A stretch of DNA of 64,000 nt, taken from positions 496,001 to 560,000 of the forward strand of contig NZ_PVZG01000002.1 in assembly GCF_003002065.1 (NCBI RefSeq). Reading direction: 5' to 3'. Source of the stretch: Pseudosporangium ferrugineum (GTDB lineage: Bacteria > Actinomycetota > Actinomycetes > Mycobacteriales > Micromonosporaceae). A program made the translations under genes and the position numbers. Within the stretch, counting starts at the first letter, position 1. The number at the start of each line of letters is the position of its first letter. The notes under the pieces are model-generated. The model saw only the letters and a program-made list of their open reading frames with translations. It was not told where the DNA came from and did not search any database. This document shows, piece by piece, positions 16,902-26,149 of the stretch.

Positions 16902-18032
16902 TCAGACCTTCATTCCGAACAGTTTTTCGGCGTTTCGGTACGCGATCTTCTCCTTGGCTTCGCGGGGCAGATCGACGCCGCGGAACCAGTCGGTCTGGAC
17001 CTTCATGTCCGCGAACGGGTAGTCGGTGGCGAACATCACCCGATCCACGCTGAAGTACCTCAGCAGCAGTTCGAGCAGTTCGGTCTGGGGGAACGCGCTG
17101 GTGGTGAACCAGAAATTGTCCTGGAGATACTGCTCGAACGGCTTGTCCAGGCTCTTCTCGGTCACCTCGCTCATCTTCTCGAGGATGCGCTTGTAGAAGA
17201 ACGGGAGGCCCTCGCCCATGTGGCCGATGATGATCTGGAGCCGGGGGTGCCTGTCGAAGACCCCCGAGGTGATCATCCGGACGCATTGGGTGACGACTTC
17301 CTGGTGCCATCCGTATGCGGAGATGCTGAGAACCTGGTCCTGGAACTCCTTCTGATACTCCGGCCGCATGTTGCTGTAGTAGATCTGGAAGACCTCGTCA
17401 GGCGGCAGGCCCGGATGGATGTAGATCGGCTTGCCGAGGGCCTCGGCCCGCGTCAGCACGGGCTCGAAGTCGGGATGGTCGAGGAACTTCTTCCCGATGA
17501 TCCCGTTGGTCAGACATCCGAGGAAGCCATCCTCCCGGACCGCCCGCTCCAGTTCGTCCGCCGAGGCCTCCGGATTCTGCAGCGGCAAGGTGGCGAATGC
17601 CTGGAACCGCCCCGGATACGTGGCCATCGGCCCGTCGACCAGCAGCTTGTTGAGGCGCCGCGCGAAGTCGATGCCCTTCTTGCCCGGGACGTTCTGGACG
17701 CCCGGCGTATGCGCGGAGAGGATCTGCACGTTGAGCCCCGCCTCATCCATCGCGCCGATGCGGCGCGGGCCGAGCTCGGCAAGTCCGGTGTCCTCGAGGA
17801 ACAGCCTGTCGTTCAGCACCATCAACTCACGCGTGGAGAAGGTCTCCTCGGTGCCGATGAAGGGCAGATCCCGGTCTCGCAGGGCGATGTCCGTCGTCTT
17901 GTCCGCCGCCTCGTTGTCGTCCACCGCCTTGTTGTCGTCAGTCGCCGAGGCGATGGCATGCGTGGACAGGCCGGCACCGACGCCGAGTGCCGTGGCTGCG
18001 GCCAGGAAGCCGCGGCGTCCCATGGGCTTCAT
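16902..18032 (-). CDS. Tat-exported amidohydrolase (Amidohydro_2 family)
   Basis: 376 residues from ATG 18032 (GAGAG upstream). The start gives a twin-arginine-like signal, GRRGFLAAATALGVGAG; an in-frame ATG at 18149 would add 39 residues before it. The body is an amidohydrolase-2 TIM barrel: IYIHPGLPP, IIIGHMGEGLPFF and FATDYPFADM carry the His and Asp residues expected for metal-dependent decarboxylases and hydrolases of this family. The first metal motif (HxH near the N-terminus) is not evident. The substrate is unknown. It is monocistronic and convergent with the DUF3618 operon. Confidence 0.82.
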   Translation of the reverse strand: MKPMGRRGFLAAATALGVGAGLSTHAIASATDDNKAVDDNEAADKTTDIALRDRDLPFIGTEETFSTRELMVLNDRLFLEDTGLAELGPRRIGAMDEAGLNVQILSAHTPGVQNVPGKKGIDFARRLNKLLVDGPMATYPGRFQAFATLPLQNPEASADELERAVREDGFLGCLTNGIIGKKFLDHPDFEPVLTRAEALGKPIYIHPGLPPDEVFQIYYSNMRPEYQKEFQDQVLSISAYGWHQEVVTQCVRMITSGVFDRHPRLQIIIGHMGEGLPFFYKRILEKMSEVTEKSLDKPFEQYLQDNFWFTTSAFPQTELLELLLRYFSVDRVMFATDYPFADMKVQTDWFRGVDLPREAKEKIAYRNAEKLFGMKV

Positions 18033-18432
18033 GTCAGGTCTCTCTTCAGGTGTCTGTGTGATGCGGTCCCCGTTCGGCACCTCAACCGCCCCGACGGCGC
18101 TGCGTTGGCTGCCATCACTACCCTCCTGCACGCGGGTTGTCTCGCTCATCCGACGCCGAATTCGTATCGAGCGAATCTGAGACGACCGTTAGAGAGCATC
18201 TGATCCTGTGTGGAGTGACATCACGTTTGCGCACGTCATCGGCAGCCGGAAGGAACCGATGCGGGATCATGAGGCTGCTTGAAGTGGGCCGACTTCTCGA
18301 CGAGGGTGCGCCGACGTCTGCGGTGCCGGAAGCCGCGGCCGGCGGCGGCGTCCCGGGAAGCTTGAGGTCGGGGTAATGTGGTGCGCACCCGCCGTGATGG
18401 CCGGCTTCCGCCCGAGTCCGGGGAGAGATGCG
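18033..18432. other. promoter-bearing gap between divergent genes
   Basis: No convincing gene. It holds the possible N-terminal extension of the amidohydrolase (to 18149), a relatively AT-rich stretch around 18160-18230, and a TAATGT hexamer at 18374-18379 that could serve the small membrane protein gene. Confidence 0.5.
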
Positions 18433-18642
18433 ATGACGAGCAACAACCCGCCCCCGGACGCCGCCGGCCAAGGGATCTGGCGAAATCTCGCGATCTGGAT
18501 CGCATTCGGCGCGCTCTTCGGCGTCGTCGGCGGAGGGCTTCTCGACAACGTCGGTCTGGGCATCGCGCTGGGTTCGTGCCTGGGGGTGGCCGCCTGGGCC
18601 ATCTTCATCGCACCGCGAAGGAACAGCAGCGGCGGTTCCTGA
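18433..18642 (+). CDS. small two-helix membrane protein
   Basis: 69 residues from ATG 18433, preceded by GGGGAGAG. A short polar N-terminus (TSNNPPPDAAGQG) is followed by two hydrophobic helices, LAIWIAFGALFGVVGGGLL and LGIALGSCLGVAAWAIFIA, and a basic end. It resembles small actinobacterial membrane proteins of unknown role. There are no partner genes. Confidence 0.7.
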   Translation: MTSNNPPPDAAGQGIWRNLAIWIAFGALFGVVGGGLLDNVGLGIALGSCLGVAAWAIFIAPRRNSSGGS

Positions 18643-18715
18643 GCGTCGCGCGCGGGCCACCGGGTCGCGCCTCCACCGCGAAGTCCACGAAGGAACACCG
18701 GACTCGGACCAGGGC

Positions 18716-19276
18716 TCAGCCGAGGGTCGCCCGGATGGTCGCTGCGCGCCCGTCCAACTTCAGCAGCTGTACGACGTACCCTCCGGATTTGGGTTTGGCC
18801 GGGGCTCTGTCGCACCCGAGCCTCGCGCCGCCGTCGGCGTGGATCTCCAGAGCGCACCCCGGGCCTGCCAGGTAGCCGCCACCTCCGCCCCAGCCATTGG
18901 GTTTGGTCAGTCGCGCCTTGACGCCGCCGTTCTCCAGGAAGGCCGACACCGTCCAGTCCCGGAGCGAGAACTCGACCGATCCCGAGAAGGCCACCTTGCA
19001 GTCGCCGTCGGCGCAGCCCGGGAACTCGGTGCCGCCGCCACTCGGCGCTTTCGATTTCTTCGACGTCCTGGGCTTGGCCTTGCGGGTGTTGCCCGCGGTG
19101 GGGGAGGGCGCGGCGTCGCCGATGCTCGACGGGGAAGCAGCGCTGGAAGGGGTCGCCGAGGGTGCGGCGGCGACGAAGGTCGGTGGCGCCTCGGAGCCGC
19201 AGCCTGCGGTGGCCGAGACCAGCAGTAGCGTCCCGATCGCCGTACGTTTAGCGGACCACAGAGGACGGATTGGCAT
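18716..19276 (-). CDS. secreted lipoprotein of unknown function
   Basis: 186 residues from ATG 19276. The signal peptide ends in a lipobox (VSATAGC). A Ser/Pro/Thr-rich linker follows, then a Lys-rich patch (RKAKPRTSKKSK) and a compact domain with paired cysteines (FPGCADGDCKVAFSG and GPGCALEIH, ARLGCD). The domain looks like an extracellular beta-sandwich; the family is not recognised. A longer upstream start would bury the signal and is disfavoured. Confidence 0.7.
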   Translation of the reverse strand: MPIRPLWSAKRTAIGTLLLVSATAGCGSEAPPTFVAAAPSATPSSAASPSSIGDAAPSPTAGNTRKAKPRTSKKSKAPSGGGTEFPGCADGDCKVAFSGSVEFSLRDWTVSAFLENGGVKARLTKPNGWGGGGGYLAGPGCALEIHADGGARLGCDRAPAKPKSGGYVVQLLKLDGRAATIRATLG

Positions 19277-19440
19277 GCGGCGGAGTGTAGCGGCCCGGTC
19301 CGCTCCAGCAGAGACTCTGCGTTGACGGTCGTATCCCGCGTACAGAAATCCTGAGGTCAGGGGGCGGAACGTGCCCGGACCGAGGCGATCCGGGGAGATC
19401 ATCTCTCCCCGGATGCCCCCGCACCGCGTGTCGCCGACGA

Positions 19441-19836
19441 TCAGCAGTTGTAGTACCAGCCGTGCGAGACGCCCTTGTCGCTGGACGCGGGCTTGCTCTC
19501 GAAGTAGGTGCCGGCTTGCAGGCAGATGGTCATCCTGCCGGTCCGGTTGTAGTTGTCGTACACCCGCACGAAGGTCGGGCCGGAAAGGTAGCCGTGGTTG
19601 TACCAGGACGAGTCGTGCTTGAAGACCTTGTCCGAGCGGTTGCTGAACCAGTTGTCACCCCAGTTGTCGTCGTTGCCGGCGGTGCCCCAGACGCCGTTCT
19701 TGAAGTTGACGTTGTTGTAGACGCAGAACTGCCCGGGATCGCACTGCTGGGGGAGGTCCGCCCGGGCGGGCGACGCGACCGCGATGGTCGCGGCGGCGCC
19801 GGCGAAGCTGAGCGCGGCGGCCAGGAGGCGTTTCAT
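19441..19836 (-). CDS. secreted peptidase inhibitor family I36-type protein
   Basis: 131 residues with AAGGAG upstream and a clear signal peptide ending PARA. The mature part has the Cys-rich, aromatic layout of I36 inhibitors and related beta-gamma-crystallin-like folds: CDPGQFCVYNNVNF, WGDNWFSNRSD, VRVYDNYNRTGRMTICLQ and a final Cys. Members include Streptomyces metalloprotease inhibitors. The actual target is unproven. A hairpin at 19868-19884 separates it from the upstream lipoprotein gene. Confidence 0.8.
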   Translation of the reverse strand: MKRLLAAALSFAGAAATIAVASPARADLPQQCDPGQFCVYNNVNFKNGVWGTAGNDDNWGDNWFSNRSDKVFKHDSSWYNHGYLSGPTFVRVYDNYNRTGRMTICLQAGTYFESKPASSDKGVSHGWYYNC

Positions 19837-19867
19837 CGTTGGTGCTCCTTCGTAGTGCCGGTGTGCA

Positions 19868-19884
19868 CCCGGGACGGTCCCGGG
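19868..19884 (-). terminator. GC hairpin between lipoprotein and I36 genes
   Basis: Perfect 7-bp stem CCCGGGA / TCCCGGG with a CGG loop, three bases beyond the stop codon of the gene ending at 19888 (minus strand). There is no U-tract. Confidence 0.6.
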
Positions 19885-19887
19885 AAT

Positions 19888-20820
19888 TCAGGAGTCCTCG
19901 CCGGCGAGCAGGCGGCGCGCGTACGGCAGTGCGGCCTGTTCCCGGCGGGACAGATCGGTGAGCGGGACCCTCAGGTCGGCGCGGACCCGTCGCTGGGCCG
20001 CCGGAGTGAGGCGGCGCGCGGTCGCCGACAGCCCGGCCTGCCGGTTGCACCGGGCGGAGGCCACGGCGGCGGTCCGCGATCGCTCGGCCCGCTGATCGGG
20101 GGGAAGCGCCGCGCCGGCCTCGGCCACGCGGGCGGTGAGCTCGGCCGGGTCGGCGACGGCCCAGTGCCGTTTCGCCATGCAGGTCCGCCACCGGGCCTGG
20201 GCGGCGGTGAAGGCCGGGTCGGCGGTGACGCGGGCCTGGACGAGCGGGTTGATGTTGTCCTTGGTGATCCGTGCGCGCACGTACGCGTCGAGATCGTCGT
20301 AGAGCAGCCGTAGCGCCTCGCTGCGGCAGCCGGCCCGGCTCTGCCGCACGGTGCCACTGGGCAGCGTCACCTCCACCCACGGGCCGGTCGCCGGATAGCC
20401 GTACAGTGCGGTGGCGAACGCCTCGCGGCGAGCCGGAGCGAGCCCCTCGACGTAGCGGCCGAGCCTGGTCGGAGCCGGGGGTGACTCCGTGGCCGCGCCC
20501 GGTCCGGCCGCAGCGGCGCGTTTCTCGTCGTCCTCCGGCCACGCGGAGTCGAGGGCCGCCGGGTGAGGGGGAGCGGCCAACTCCTGCCGCAGCTCCACCG
20601 GGTCCAGGGGATAGTCGAACCCGGCACCTCGCATACACCGACCGACCAGAACCGTCTCGGCGAGCCGCAGGACGGCGGCGTCGTCGGCCCCGAGTGCCAG
20701 CGAACGGACGTCTGCCGGCAGCGCCTCATCCGGGCCCGCACAGGCGCCGGCCAGCAGAACGACGAACGGGAGAAGCAGCAGCCTCCGGCCGATCCGCGAC
20801 GACGTGAGCATCACGATGAT
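19888..20820 (-). CDS. lipoprotein of unknown function
   Basis: 310 residues from ATG 20820 (GAAGGGA upstream). Arg-rich start, Leu-rich core and lipobox LLAGAC. Three conserved-looking Cys lie in RCMRGAGFDYP, RAGCRSEAL and RWRTCMAKRHW, plus SARCNRQAG near the end. The pattern of small motifs C-M-xx-G-F and W-xx-C-M occurs in actinobacterial lipoproteins of unknown role. A longer frame to 21033 exists but lacks a signal. No catalytic motif is seen. Confidence 0.75.
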   Translation of the reverse strand: MIVMLTSSRIGRRLLLLPFVVLLAGACAGPDEALPADVRSLALGADDAAVLRLAETVLVGRCMRGAGFDYPLDPVELRQELAAPPHPAALDSAWPEDDEKRAAAAGPGAATESPPAPTRLGRYVEGLAPARREAFATALYGYPATGPWVEVTLPSGTVRQSRAGCRSEALRLLYDDLDAYVRARITKDNINPLVQARVTADPAFTAAQARWRTCMAKRHWAVADPAELTARVAEAGAALPPDQRAERSRTAAVASARCNRQAGLSATARRLTPAAQRRVRADLRVPLTDLSRREQAALPYARRLLAGEDS

Positions 20821-21271
20821 GTCCCTTCGATGCGTGTGGCGAGTCATCTCCGCCGCACGCAATTCTGGGCAGGTGCCGCTTACCGCCCACTTACCTCGCC
20901 CCGCCGCCGGCAAAGGCTCTAAGCGACCGTCGCGGCGTTCAGCATCACCTTCTGCCAGGCGCCGAGGCTGGCGTCCCGGCCGGTGAGCAAGCGCTTGCCG
21001 GGTACAGCGCTTCCCGGATGAGAGCGACGACAAGGGTTCCTGGGAAGAACCAGCATCGGTCCGTGACCTGTGACCGCGACTCGCAAGTCAACTCGCCGGC
21101 GCGCTCCTACACACAACCTCCACCGGACGGCACCTACGGCCCCGGCCACCGAAACATCGGTCTCAGCCCGGAGTCGTGGTAGCTCAGATTCGCCGACAGG
21201 CACTCGCCGCGGGCGGCTTCTCCGAAATGGCCCTCTACGTGCTCGCCGCTGCTCAGAACACGCCCATCTTG
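20821..21271. other. gap with no clear gene
   Basis: About 450 bp. The only coding-like trace is a minus-strand segment at about 20919-21000 reading GRDASLGAWQKVMLNAATVA before a stop, with high GC3 but no start or upstream continuation; it may be a gene remnant. No hairpin or repeat stands out. Confidence 0.4.
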
Positions 21272-22177
21272 TCAGCTACCCGGCTGACCGATCGCGGTGC
21301 CCGGATCGGTGCTCTGTTCGAGGGCCGTCCACCACTCCTCCAGTTCGTCGACCCGGCTCTGGAGTGCGGCGTTCGCCGCCCGGGCGGCCGCGAGTTCCTC
21401 GGTCAGCGCCCCGATCGGCCCGGAGGCGGTCAGGGCGTCGATCCATCCCCTGACCAGCGGATCCTGGGCGGCGACCCGGCGCAGAGCGGAGGCGACCACC
21501 TCCGGTGACAACTCAGCCACGAACTCTCTCGGGAGCGTGAGCAGGCGCGCGACCTCGCTGAGGCTCCGCGCGGCGGTCATCTGGCGCCGGAGGCGCTCAG
21601 CGGACGGCACCGCCGGTTCGACCGGTGCCGCGGCCGCCGCGGCCGGCTTGGCGGACCCAGGATCGGGCTTCGACGCAGGCGCGGGGGTAGCCCGCTCCGG
21701 TTCCGGCTCGGACTCGGCGTCCCACGGAAGATCGGGAAGATCGTCGCCCACCCAGGCGTAGGCCAGGGTGTCGCCCTTCTGCCGTCGGACGACATTTGGC
21801 CACTTGGGCAGCACCGCCAGCGCGCGGGGCCAGTGCCGGGCCCACGTCTCGTTCCGGAGCCCGAGCTCGATCAGATGCTCCCGAATCTCTCGAACCTTCA
21901 GCGGGACCGGCGAGTCGGCCAGCAGGTGGAGAACCACCGCGAGGGGCTCCTGGGCGAAGACGGCATGGAACAGCCGAGTGTCGGACAGGGCCAGGAACCG
22001 GAGCGAACCCCTCGTCGCGACGTGAACGTCGGCGGCTCGCCGGACGCGCTCTTCCTCACCGGTGTCATCCCACTTGACGTGATAGATCGTCCCGTCATCG
22101 GCAAGGATCGATCCGGTTCGGGCACGGCGTACGCCGAACGCATCGGACACCCTGACAAGAACCTGGTCTACGCTCAC
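21272..22177 (-). CDS. hypothetical protein with N-terminal beta domain and C-terminal coiled coil
   Basis: 301 residues from GTG 22177. A TACAGT -10 box (22185-22190, minus strand) lies seven bases before the GTG, so a leaderless mRNA is likely. The N-terminal 45 residues (SDAFGVRRARTGSILADDG, YHVKWDDTG) look like a small DNA- or ligand-binding beta domain. The middle (VPLKVREIREHLIELGLRN) resembles a winged helix. A Pro/Ala linker follows, then a helical C-terminus ending in a coiled coil. No catalytic residues. It may be a DNA-associated protein, but this is inference. Confidence 0.65.
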   Translation of the reverse strand: MSVDQVLVRVSDAFGVRRARTGSILADDGTIYHVKWDDTGEEERVRRAADVHVATRGSLRFLALSDTRLFHAVFAQEPLAVVLHLLADSPVPLKVREIREHLIELGLRNETWARHWPRALAVLPKWPNVVRRQKGDTLAYAWVGDDLPDLPWDAESEPEPERATPAPASKPDPGSAKPAAAAAAPVEPAVPSAERLRRQMTAARSLSEVARLLTLPREFVAELSPEVVASALRRVAAQDPLVRGWIDALTASGPIGALTEELAAARAANAALQSRVDELEEWWTALEQSTDPGTAIGQPGS

Positions 22178-22476
22178 GAGTGCGACTGTAATGGTTGTCG
22201 TCGCGGCCGGAGCGCCGGCCGAAGTCAACCCGTCCTGGCCAAACGCATCGTCCGTCCGCGTGCCCGGCGTCGGCCGCCGACCTCAGGTTGATCGCACCGA
22301 CCCGGAAGCAGGCGCCGCGCAGCGCCTCACCCAAGCACCGCGGTCGCTTCGATACCGAACGTGGCAGACATCAGCGGCACGCCTCGCACCGACGGCGGCC
22401 TGACAGTGCACCGGTCCACGTCCACGTGGCGGCGAAATTCCCGGCGATCGCGGCGTCGCGCTGGCATGATCATCGG

Positions 22477-23160
22477 GTGCCGGTAGCCAGCGTTTCCTCA
22501 GACGTTCAGATCGCCTACGAGACGTTCGGGAACCCGCGCGATTCCGCGGTGCTGCTTGTCATGGGATTCGGAGCGCAGATGATCGCCTGGCACGAAGACC
22601 TGTGCCAGATGCTCGCCGGACAGGGCCGATATGTGATCAGGTACGACAATCGGGACTGCGGTCTGTCCACGACATGGGACCAGTACCCGGTCGACCTGAT
22701 GGCGTTCATCGGCACGGTCAGCGCCGGTGACATTCTGGCAGCTCAGAAAATGATTCCCTACACCCTCTCGGACATGGCCACCGACGGCATCAACCTGCTC
22801 ACGGCGGTGGGAATCGAGCGCGCGCACGTTGTCGGGGCCTCGATGGGTGGCATGATCGCGCAACGAATGGCGATCGAGCATCCTTCCCGAGTCCGCACGC
22901 TGACATCCATGATGTCCTCGACCGGCGAACCCGAGGTGGGGCAGTCCACGCCGCAGGCTCAACAAGTCCTGTTCACCCCGAGACCAGCCAACCGCAACGG
23001 CTACATCTCCTCCGCCGAACGTGAGCTGGTGTGGGCGTCACGCCGCTACCCCGAGCTCATCCCCGGCGCAAAGCTTATGCTAGTACCCGATATGGGACAC
23101 GACCGCCCGAGAGAACTCTGGACCGATCTCGTCACCGCCATCGCCGACCACACACAATAA
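22477..23160 (+). CDS. alpha/beta hydrolase with internal deletion
   Basis: 227 residues from GTG 22477. The N-terminal half is a normal alpha/beta hydrolase: VLLVMGFGAQMIAWHEDLC, IRYDNRDCGLSTTWD, and nucleophile elbow HVVGASMGGMIAQ. The end has the catalytic His region VPDMGHDRPRELW. Between them the sequence jumps from ISSAERELVWASRR to PELIPGAKLML, skipping the roughly 70 residues that normally contain the lid and the HGxxD acid. It reads as an in-frame deletion. The product may be inactive. Confidence 0.75.
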   Translation: MPVASVSSDVQIAYETFGNPRDSAVLLVMGFGAQMIAWHEDLCQMLAGQGRYVIRYDNRDCGLSTTWDQYPVDLMAFIGTVSAGDILAAQKMIPYTLSDMATDGINLLTAVGIERAHVVGASMGGMIAQRMAIEHPSRVRTLTSMMSSTGEPEVGQSTPQAQQVLFTPRPANRNGYISSAERELVWASRRYPELIPGAKLMLVPDMGHDRPRELWTDLVTAIADHTQ

Positions 23161-23414
23161 GTCGACCTGACCGGCAGCGGACGAAGCACCAACTGAAAGG
23201 CCGCACGAGGCAATTGTCAGCAGGAGGCTCGGTCCACTCATCTCGGCATAGGCCCGCTTACGACGACCTACGCCGCGTGTCGGACGGCCGCTGTCGGCGC
23301 ACGTAGTTGGCTGTGCAGCTGCGGATCGTGGGTTCTCCGTGGCAGATCCGGATGCTTTGCGGGAGGGGTATCGCCGTCGTCGACGGGATGCTGGCAGGCG
23401 CGGTGCGCTGGTGT

Positions 23415-23864
23415 TCAGGTTCTGTTCGAAGGCTGGTTCACCCACCGCTTGACGTGGCGCCAGAGAAACCGGAACGGTGCCTGCAGCGTGCGGTAGACGG
23501 CGCTGAAGATCGCTGACAGCACCCATTCGACGACCTTGGCCCACGCTCGTGCGACGGCGTCGAAGAGGATGATGAGCGGGAGAAAGAGGAAGTAGATCCC
23601 GAGGGTCAGCGCGCCGAGCAGCAGGTGACCCCAGATCGGCATGCCGGCCAGATCCTGCTCCAGCCAGTGTGGCTCCGGCTTCCGCCGCGTCGAGGGCAGG
23701 GGCGGGGGCCGATGCGGATGTTGGGCGGGTGGCGGGAGTGGCGGCTGGTACGGATGCTGCGCCGGTGGCGGGAGCGGCGGCTGGTACGGATGCTGCGCCG
23801 GCGGCGGAGGCGGCGGCTGGTACGGATGCTGATCGCCGTGCGGCCGGGAATGCTGGGGATGCAC
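23415..23864 (-). CDS. membrane protein with Pro-rich repeat N-terminus
   Basis: 149 residues from GTG 23864, six bases after a TACATT -10 box (23871-23876, minus strand), so probably leaderless. The first 60 residues are Pro-rich with three copies of a 12-residue unit (AQHPYQPPLPPP). Then come PHWLEQDLAGMPIW, a hydrophobic stretch LLLGALTLGIYFLFLPLIIL that probably makes one or two membrane passes, an amphipathic helix and a basic tail. Pro-rich cytoplasmic arms of this kind often dock other proteins; the partner is unknown. Confidence 0.65.
   Translation of the reverse strand: MHPQHSRPHGDQHPYQPPPPPPAQHPYQPPLPPPAQHPYQPPLPPPAQHPHRPPPLPSTRRKPEPHWLEQDLAGMPIWGHLLLGALTLGIYFLFLPLIILFDAVARAWAKVVEWVLSAIFSAVYRTLQAPFRFLWRHVKRWVNQPSNRT
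23716..23823. repeat. 36-bp tandem repeat, three copies, in frame
   Basis: Copies at 23716, 23752 and 23788, with a truncated fourth at 23824. The unit encodes 12 residues of the Pro-rich arm of the overlapping gene (minus strand). The second and third copies are the most alike. Confidence 0.9.
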
Positions 23865-24261
23865 GAGTCCAATGTAGGGACGTCGGTCAACATTGAAGAT
23901 CGGGACTGTCGCCGCCCCGTTGGCCGGACCGGACAGCCGCACCGCACTATGCGACCGCGGCTGCGCTGGGCTCAACTGGGCCGGCCCGAACCTTGTCGGC
24001 GGGGTCTTCACGGTCGCCGAGACGACGAGGGCCGAAGGGTGTTGCTGGAGTGGGTCGACGGTGGGCGGACACGACTGGCCGGTGATGGTCAGTACCGTTC
24101 ACGTCGGGCGCCATCGGTGGTGTTGGCCATCACGGCGCCGAGCCACGATCGCGTGCTGACGCACCCGTTCCGCGACAGGTCGGCACCGGGAGTGATGAGG
24201 GTCAGGGAACCGTACGATATGGAGCTTGTTCGCCGGGGCGGGCGCTGACTATCGTTCGTGG
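23865..24261. other. gap between divergent leaderless genes
   Basis: About 400 bp holding the -10 boxes of both neighbours (TACATT at 23871-23876 on the minus strand and TATCGT at 24250-24255 on the plus strand). No convincing gene or structured RNA was seen. Confidence 0.45.
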
Positions 24262-24711
24262 ATGGAGCGCCAGCATCGTGCGGGTCGGTCGTGGGTTGCG
24301 TTCGCGGCCGTCGTCGGAAGCTTCCTTGTCGGGGCCTTCTTCCTGGTCGCGGCCGTTCTTGTCGTCGCCGGTGTCGTTACTGTGGCCGGCTGGGGTGAGG
24401 GCACCCTCGTGCAGCGGGTCGTGGTCGGGCTGGTCGCGGCCTCGGTGGGTGGGGTGACGCTCGCCGCTGCCGGCATGCAGGTCCGCGAAGGTACGGCCGG
24501 CACCCGCGCCGCCGGGGACTCCCGTCCTGCGCGGACCGGCCCGTTCCCGGCCGGCACCCGCGCCGCCGGGGACTCCCGTCCTGCGCGGACCGGCCCGTTC
24601 CCGGCCGGTGGTGGGGACGAGGACGGCTACGGGCACGCCGGTTTCGGCGTCGAACCGTCGGTGCGCCGGCGCGAGGGGTCCAGCGCACATCCGGGAGTGG
24701 GCGAGTTCTGA
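24262..24711 (+). CDS. small membrane protein with a duplicated 18-residue tail
   Basis: 149 residues from ATG 24262, six bases after TATCGT (24250-24255), so probably leaderless. Two hydrophobic helices (FAAVVGSFLVGAFFLVAAV onward, and VVVGLVAASVGGVTLAAAG) are followed by a soluble tail. In the tail the 18-residue segment GTRAAGDSRPARTGPFPA occurs twice in tandem, encoded by an exact 54-bp duplication. Function unknown. Confidence 0.6.
   Translation: MERQHRAGRSWVAFAAVVGSFLVGAFFLVAAVLVVAGVVTVAGWGEGTLVQRVVVGLVAASVGGVTLAAAGMQVREGTAGTRAAGDSRPARTGPFPAGTRAAGDSRPARTGPFPAGGGDEDGYGHAGFGVEPSVRRREGSSAHPGVGEF
24497..24604. repeat. 54-bp tandem duplication, in frame
   Basis: Two adjacent copies, apparently identical, inside the membrane protein gene. 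They add 18 residues without shifting the frame. Confidence 0.93.
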
Positions 24712-24836
24712 CCCGCTGCCGGCAACAGTACGTCTCCGTAGCGTGCGCGATGGTGGGCCGGCCGACCAGCGAGCGGCTCCTCCACCGGAGCAGTCCCGCT
24801 CGGGGCCGCCCGCCGGACAACGTCCGCGCGCCGGTG

Positions 24837-25991
24837 TCAGGTTTCGGGCTGGTCGTGGTGGAGGAGTTCCAGGGTCCGGGAGAGGGTGGTGTCTGTGCTG
24901 TGGGCGGCGATGCCGGGGTTTTCGAGGTGCGCGGACAGGTAGTCGTCGAGCGCGCGTGCGCGTGAGGAGGCCGCGTCGGGGCCGTCGAGGAGGTCTTCGA
25001 GGTGGGGGCCGGGTTCGGGGTCGTCGGTTGCCGGCTGCGGTGCGTCCGGGTCCGGCCGGAGGCCGGGCGGCTGGGGATGGGGGTGGTCCTCCGCGTGCAT
25101 CACCAGCGCCGGGATCGCGATCTCGAGGATGCGGGTCGCGAGGCGGCTGGGTGGCGCGTCGAGGAGGCTCTGCGGCACCTGGAGGCGGAAGCCCGCGCTG
25201 TCGACGGCGTACCGGAGGGTGTCTGCTGCCGTGACGGTGATCTGCAGCGGGCGTGACGTGGCCGCCGCGATGAAGGGCCGCCACAGGTCCAGGCAGTGTT
25301 CGGCGGTCGTGACCGCGGTCTGCAGTTTCTTCGGCCTGGCGGCGGTGAGGCCGGCGGTTTCGGCCCTGAGGGTCACGAGCGGGAGGGGCGGGACGGGATG
25401 GGTGGCCGGGGCGGGTTCCTTCACGGCGAGCAGCAGGTGGCCGGGGTCCGGCGAGCCGGCGAGGTGTGGCGGGTCCGGGTTGGCGGCGGCGTAGGAGGGC
25501 CGCGGCGGCGGGCCGAACGGGTCCCCCAGGCCGGGGTCGGCCTGGGGGCGCACGGCCGAGGGCATGCCGATGCCGTGGTGCGCGCCGACCACCTGCAGGG
25601 CGTGCAGCACCGCCTGGAGCAGGCGCAGCCCGAGCAGCCCGTCCCCGGGCGTCACCGTCCAGGCTCCGGGGATCGCCAGACCGCAGTGGATACCGTACGG
25701 GCCGTCGTCGCCGTCCGGCCCGGGCTCGGTCCGCAGGTACTCCACCGCGGCCGCCGGGCCAGCGGCCGGCGAGGCGTGGATCTGGACGTGGCTGCGGGCG
25801 GGGAAACGGCGCCTGAGCCACGCCGGGCCGGCGAGGCAGTGGCTGACGCGGCCGGCCACGTCGCTGCCCACGGCCACCATGCGCCGGTAGCCGTCCGCGG
25901 TGGGCCCCGCCGGCGCGAGGGCGAGGTCGCCGGCCGGGGGGTGCGACCCCTCTGCGCCCGGCGGCGCCGACAGATCGAGCCAAAAGGACAT
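24837..25991 (-). CDS. hypothetical protein, unrecognised family
   Basis: 384 residues from ATG 25991. A TAGAAT -10 box (25999-26004, minus strand) lies seven bases upstream, so a leaderless start is likely; the upstream in-frame ATG at 26000 would lie in the box. The N-terminal half has alternating beta and helical segments (GYRRMVAVGSDVAGRVSHCL, HVQIHASPAAG, YGIHCGLAIPGAWTV). The middle (FIAAATSRPLQITVTAADT) is followed by a Pro/Asp-rich linker and a helical end. No catalytic motif. GC3 is high throughout, so it is a real gene. Confidence 0.65.
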   Translation of the reverse strand: MSFWLDLSAPPGAEGSHPPAGDLALAPAGPTADGYRRMVAVGSDVAGRVSHCLAGPAWLRRRFPARSHVQIHASPAAGPAAAVEYLRTEPGPDGDDGPYGIHCGLAIPGAWTVTPGDGLLGLRLLQAVLHALQVVGAHHGIGMPSAVRPQADPGLGDPFGPPPRPSYAAANPDPPHLAGSPDPGHLLLAVKEPAPATHPVPPLPLVTLRAETAGLTAARPKKLQTAVTTAEHCLDLWRPFIAAATSRPLQITVTAADTLRYAVDSAGFRLQVPQSLLDAPPSRLATRILEIAIPALVMHAEDHPHPQPPGLRPDPDAPQPATDDPEPGPHLEDLLDGPDAASSRARALDDYLSAHLENPGIAAHSTDTTLSRTLELLHHDQPET

Positions 25992-26149
25992 AACGATCAT
26001 TCTAGGGCTAGAGGTCGAGGCCGCGCCGGATCACCGGAAACCGCGACGGCCGGCCATGAGGATTCCTCCCATAGCGGGCGGCTTGGCCGCAACCCGGCGC
26101 ACAGGGCAAGCGGCTCGCCCCGCCGGCCACGGACGCTGACGTCGCCGCC

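Noticed and set aside
23161..23414. Possible transposase remnant between the hydrolase and the Pro-rich membrane gene
   Set aside because: No motif, terminal repeat or target duplication could be found.
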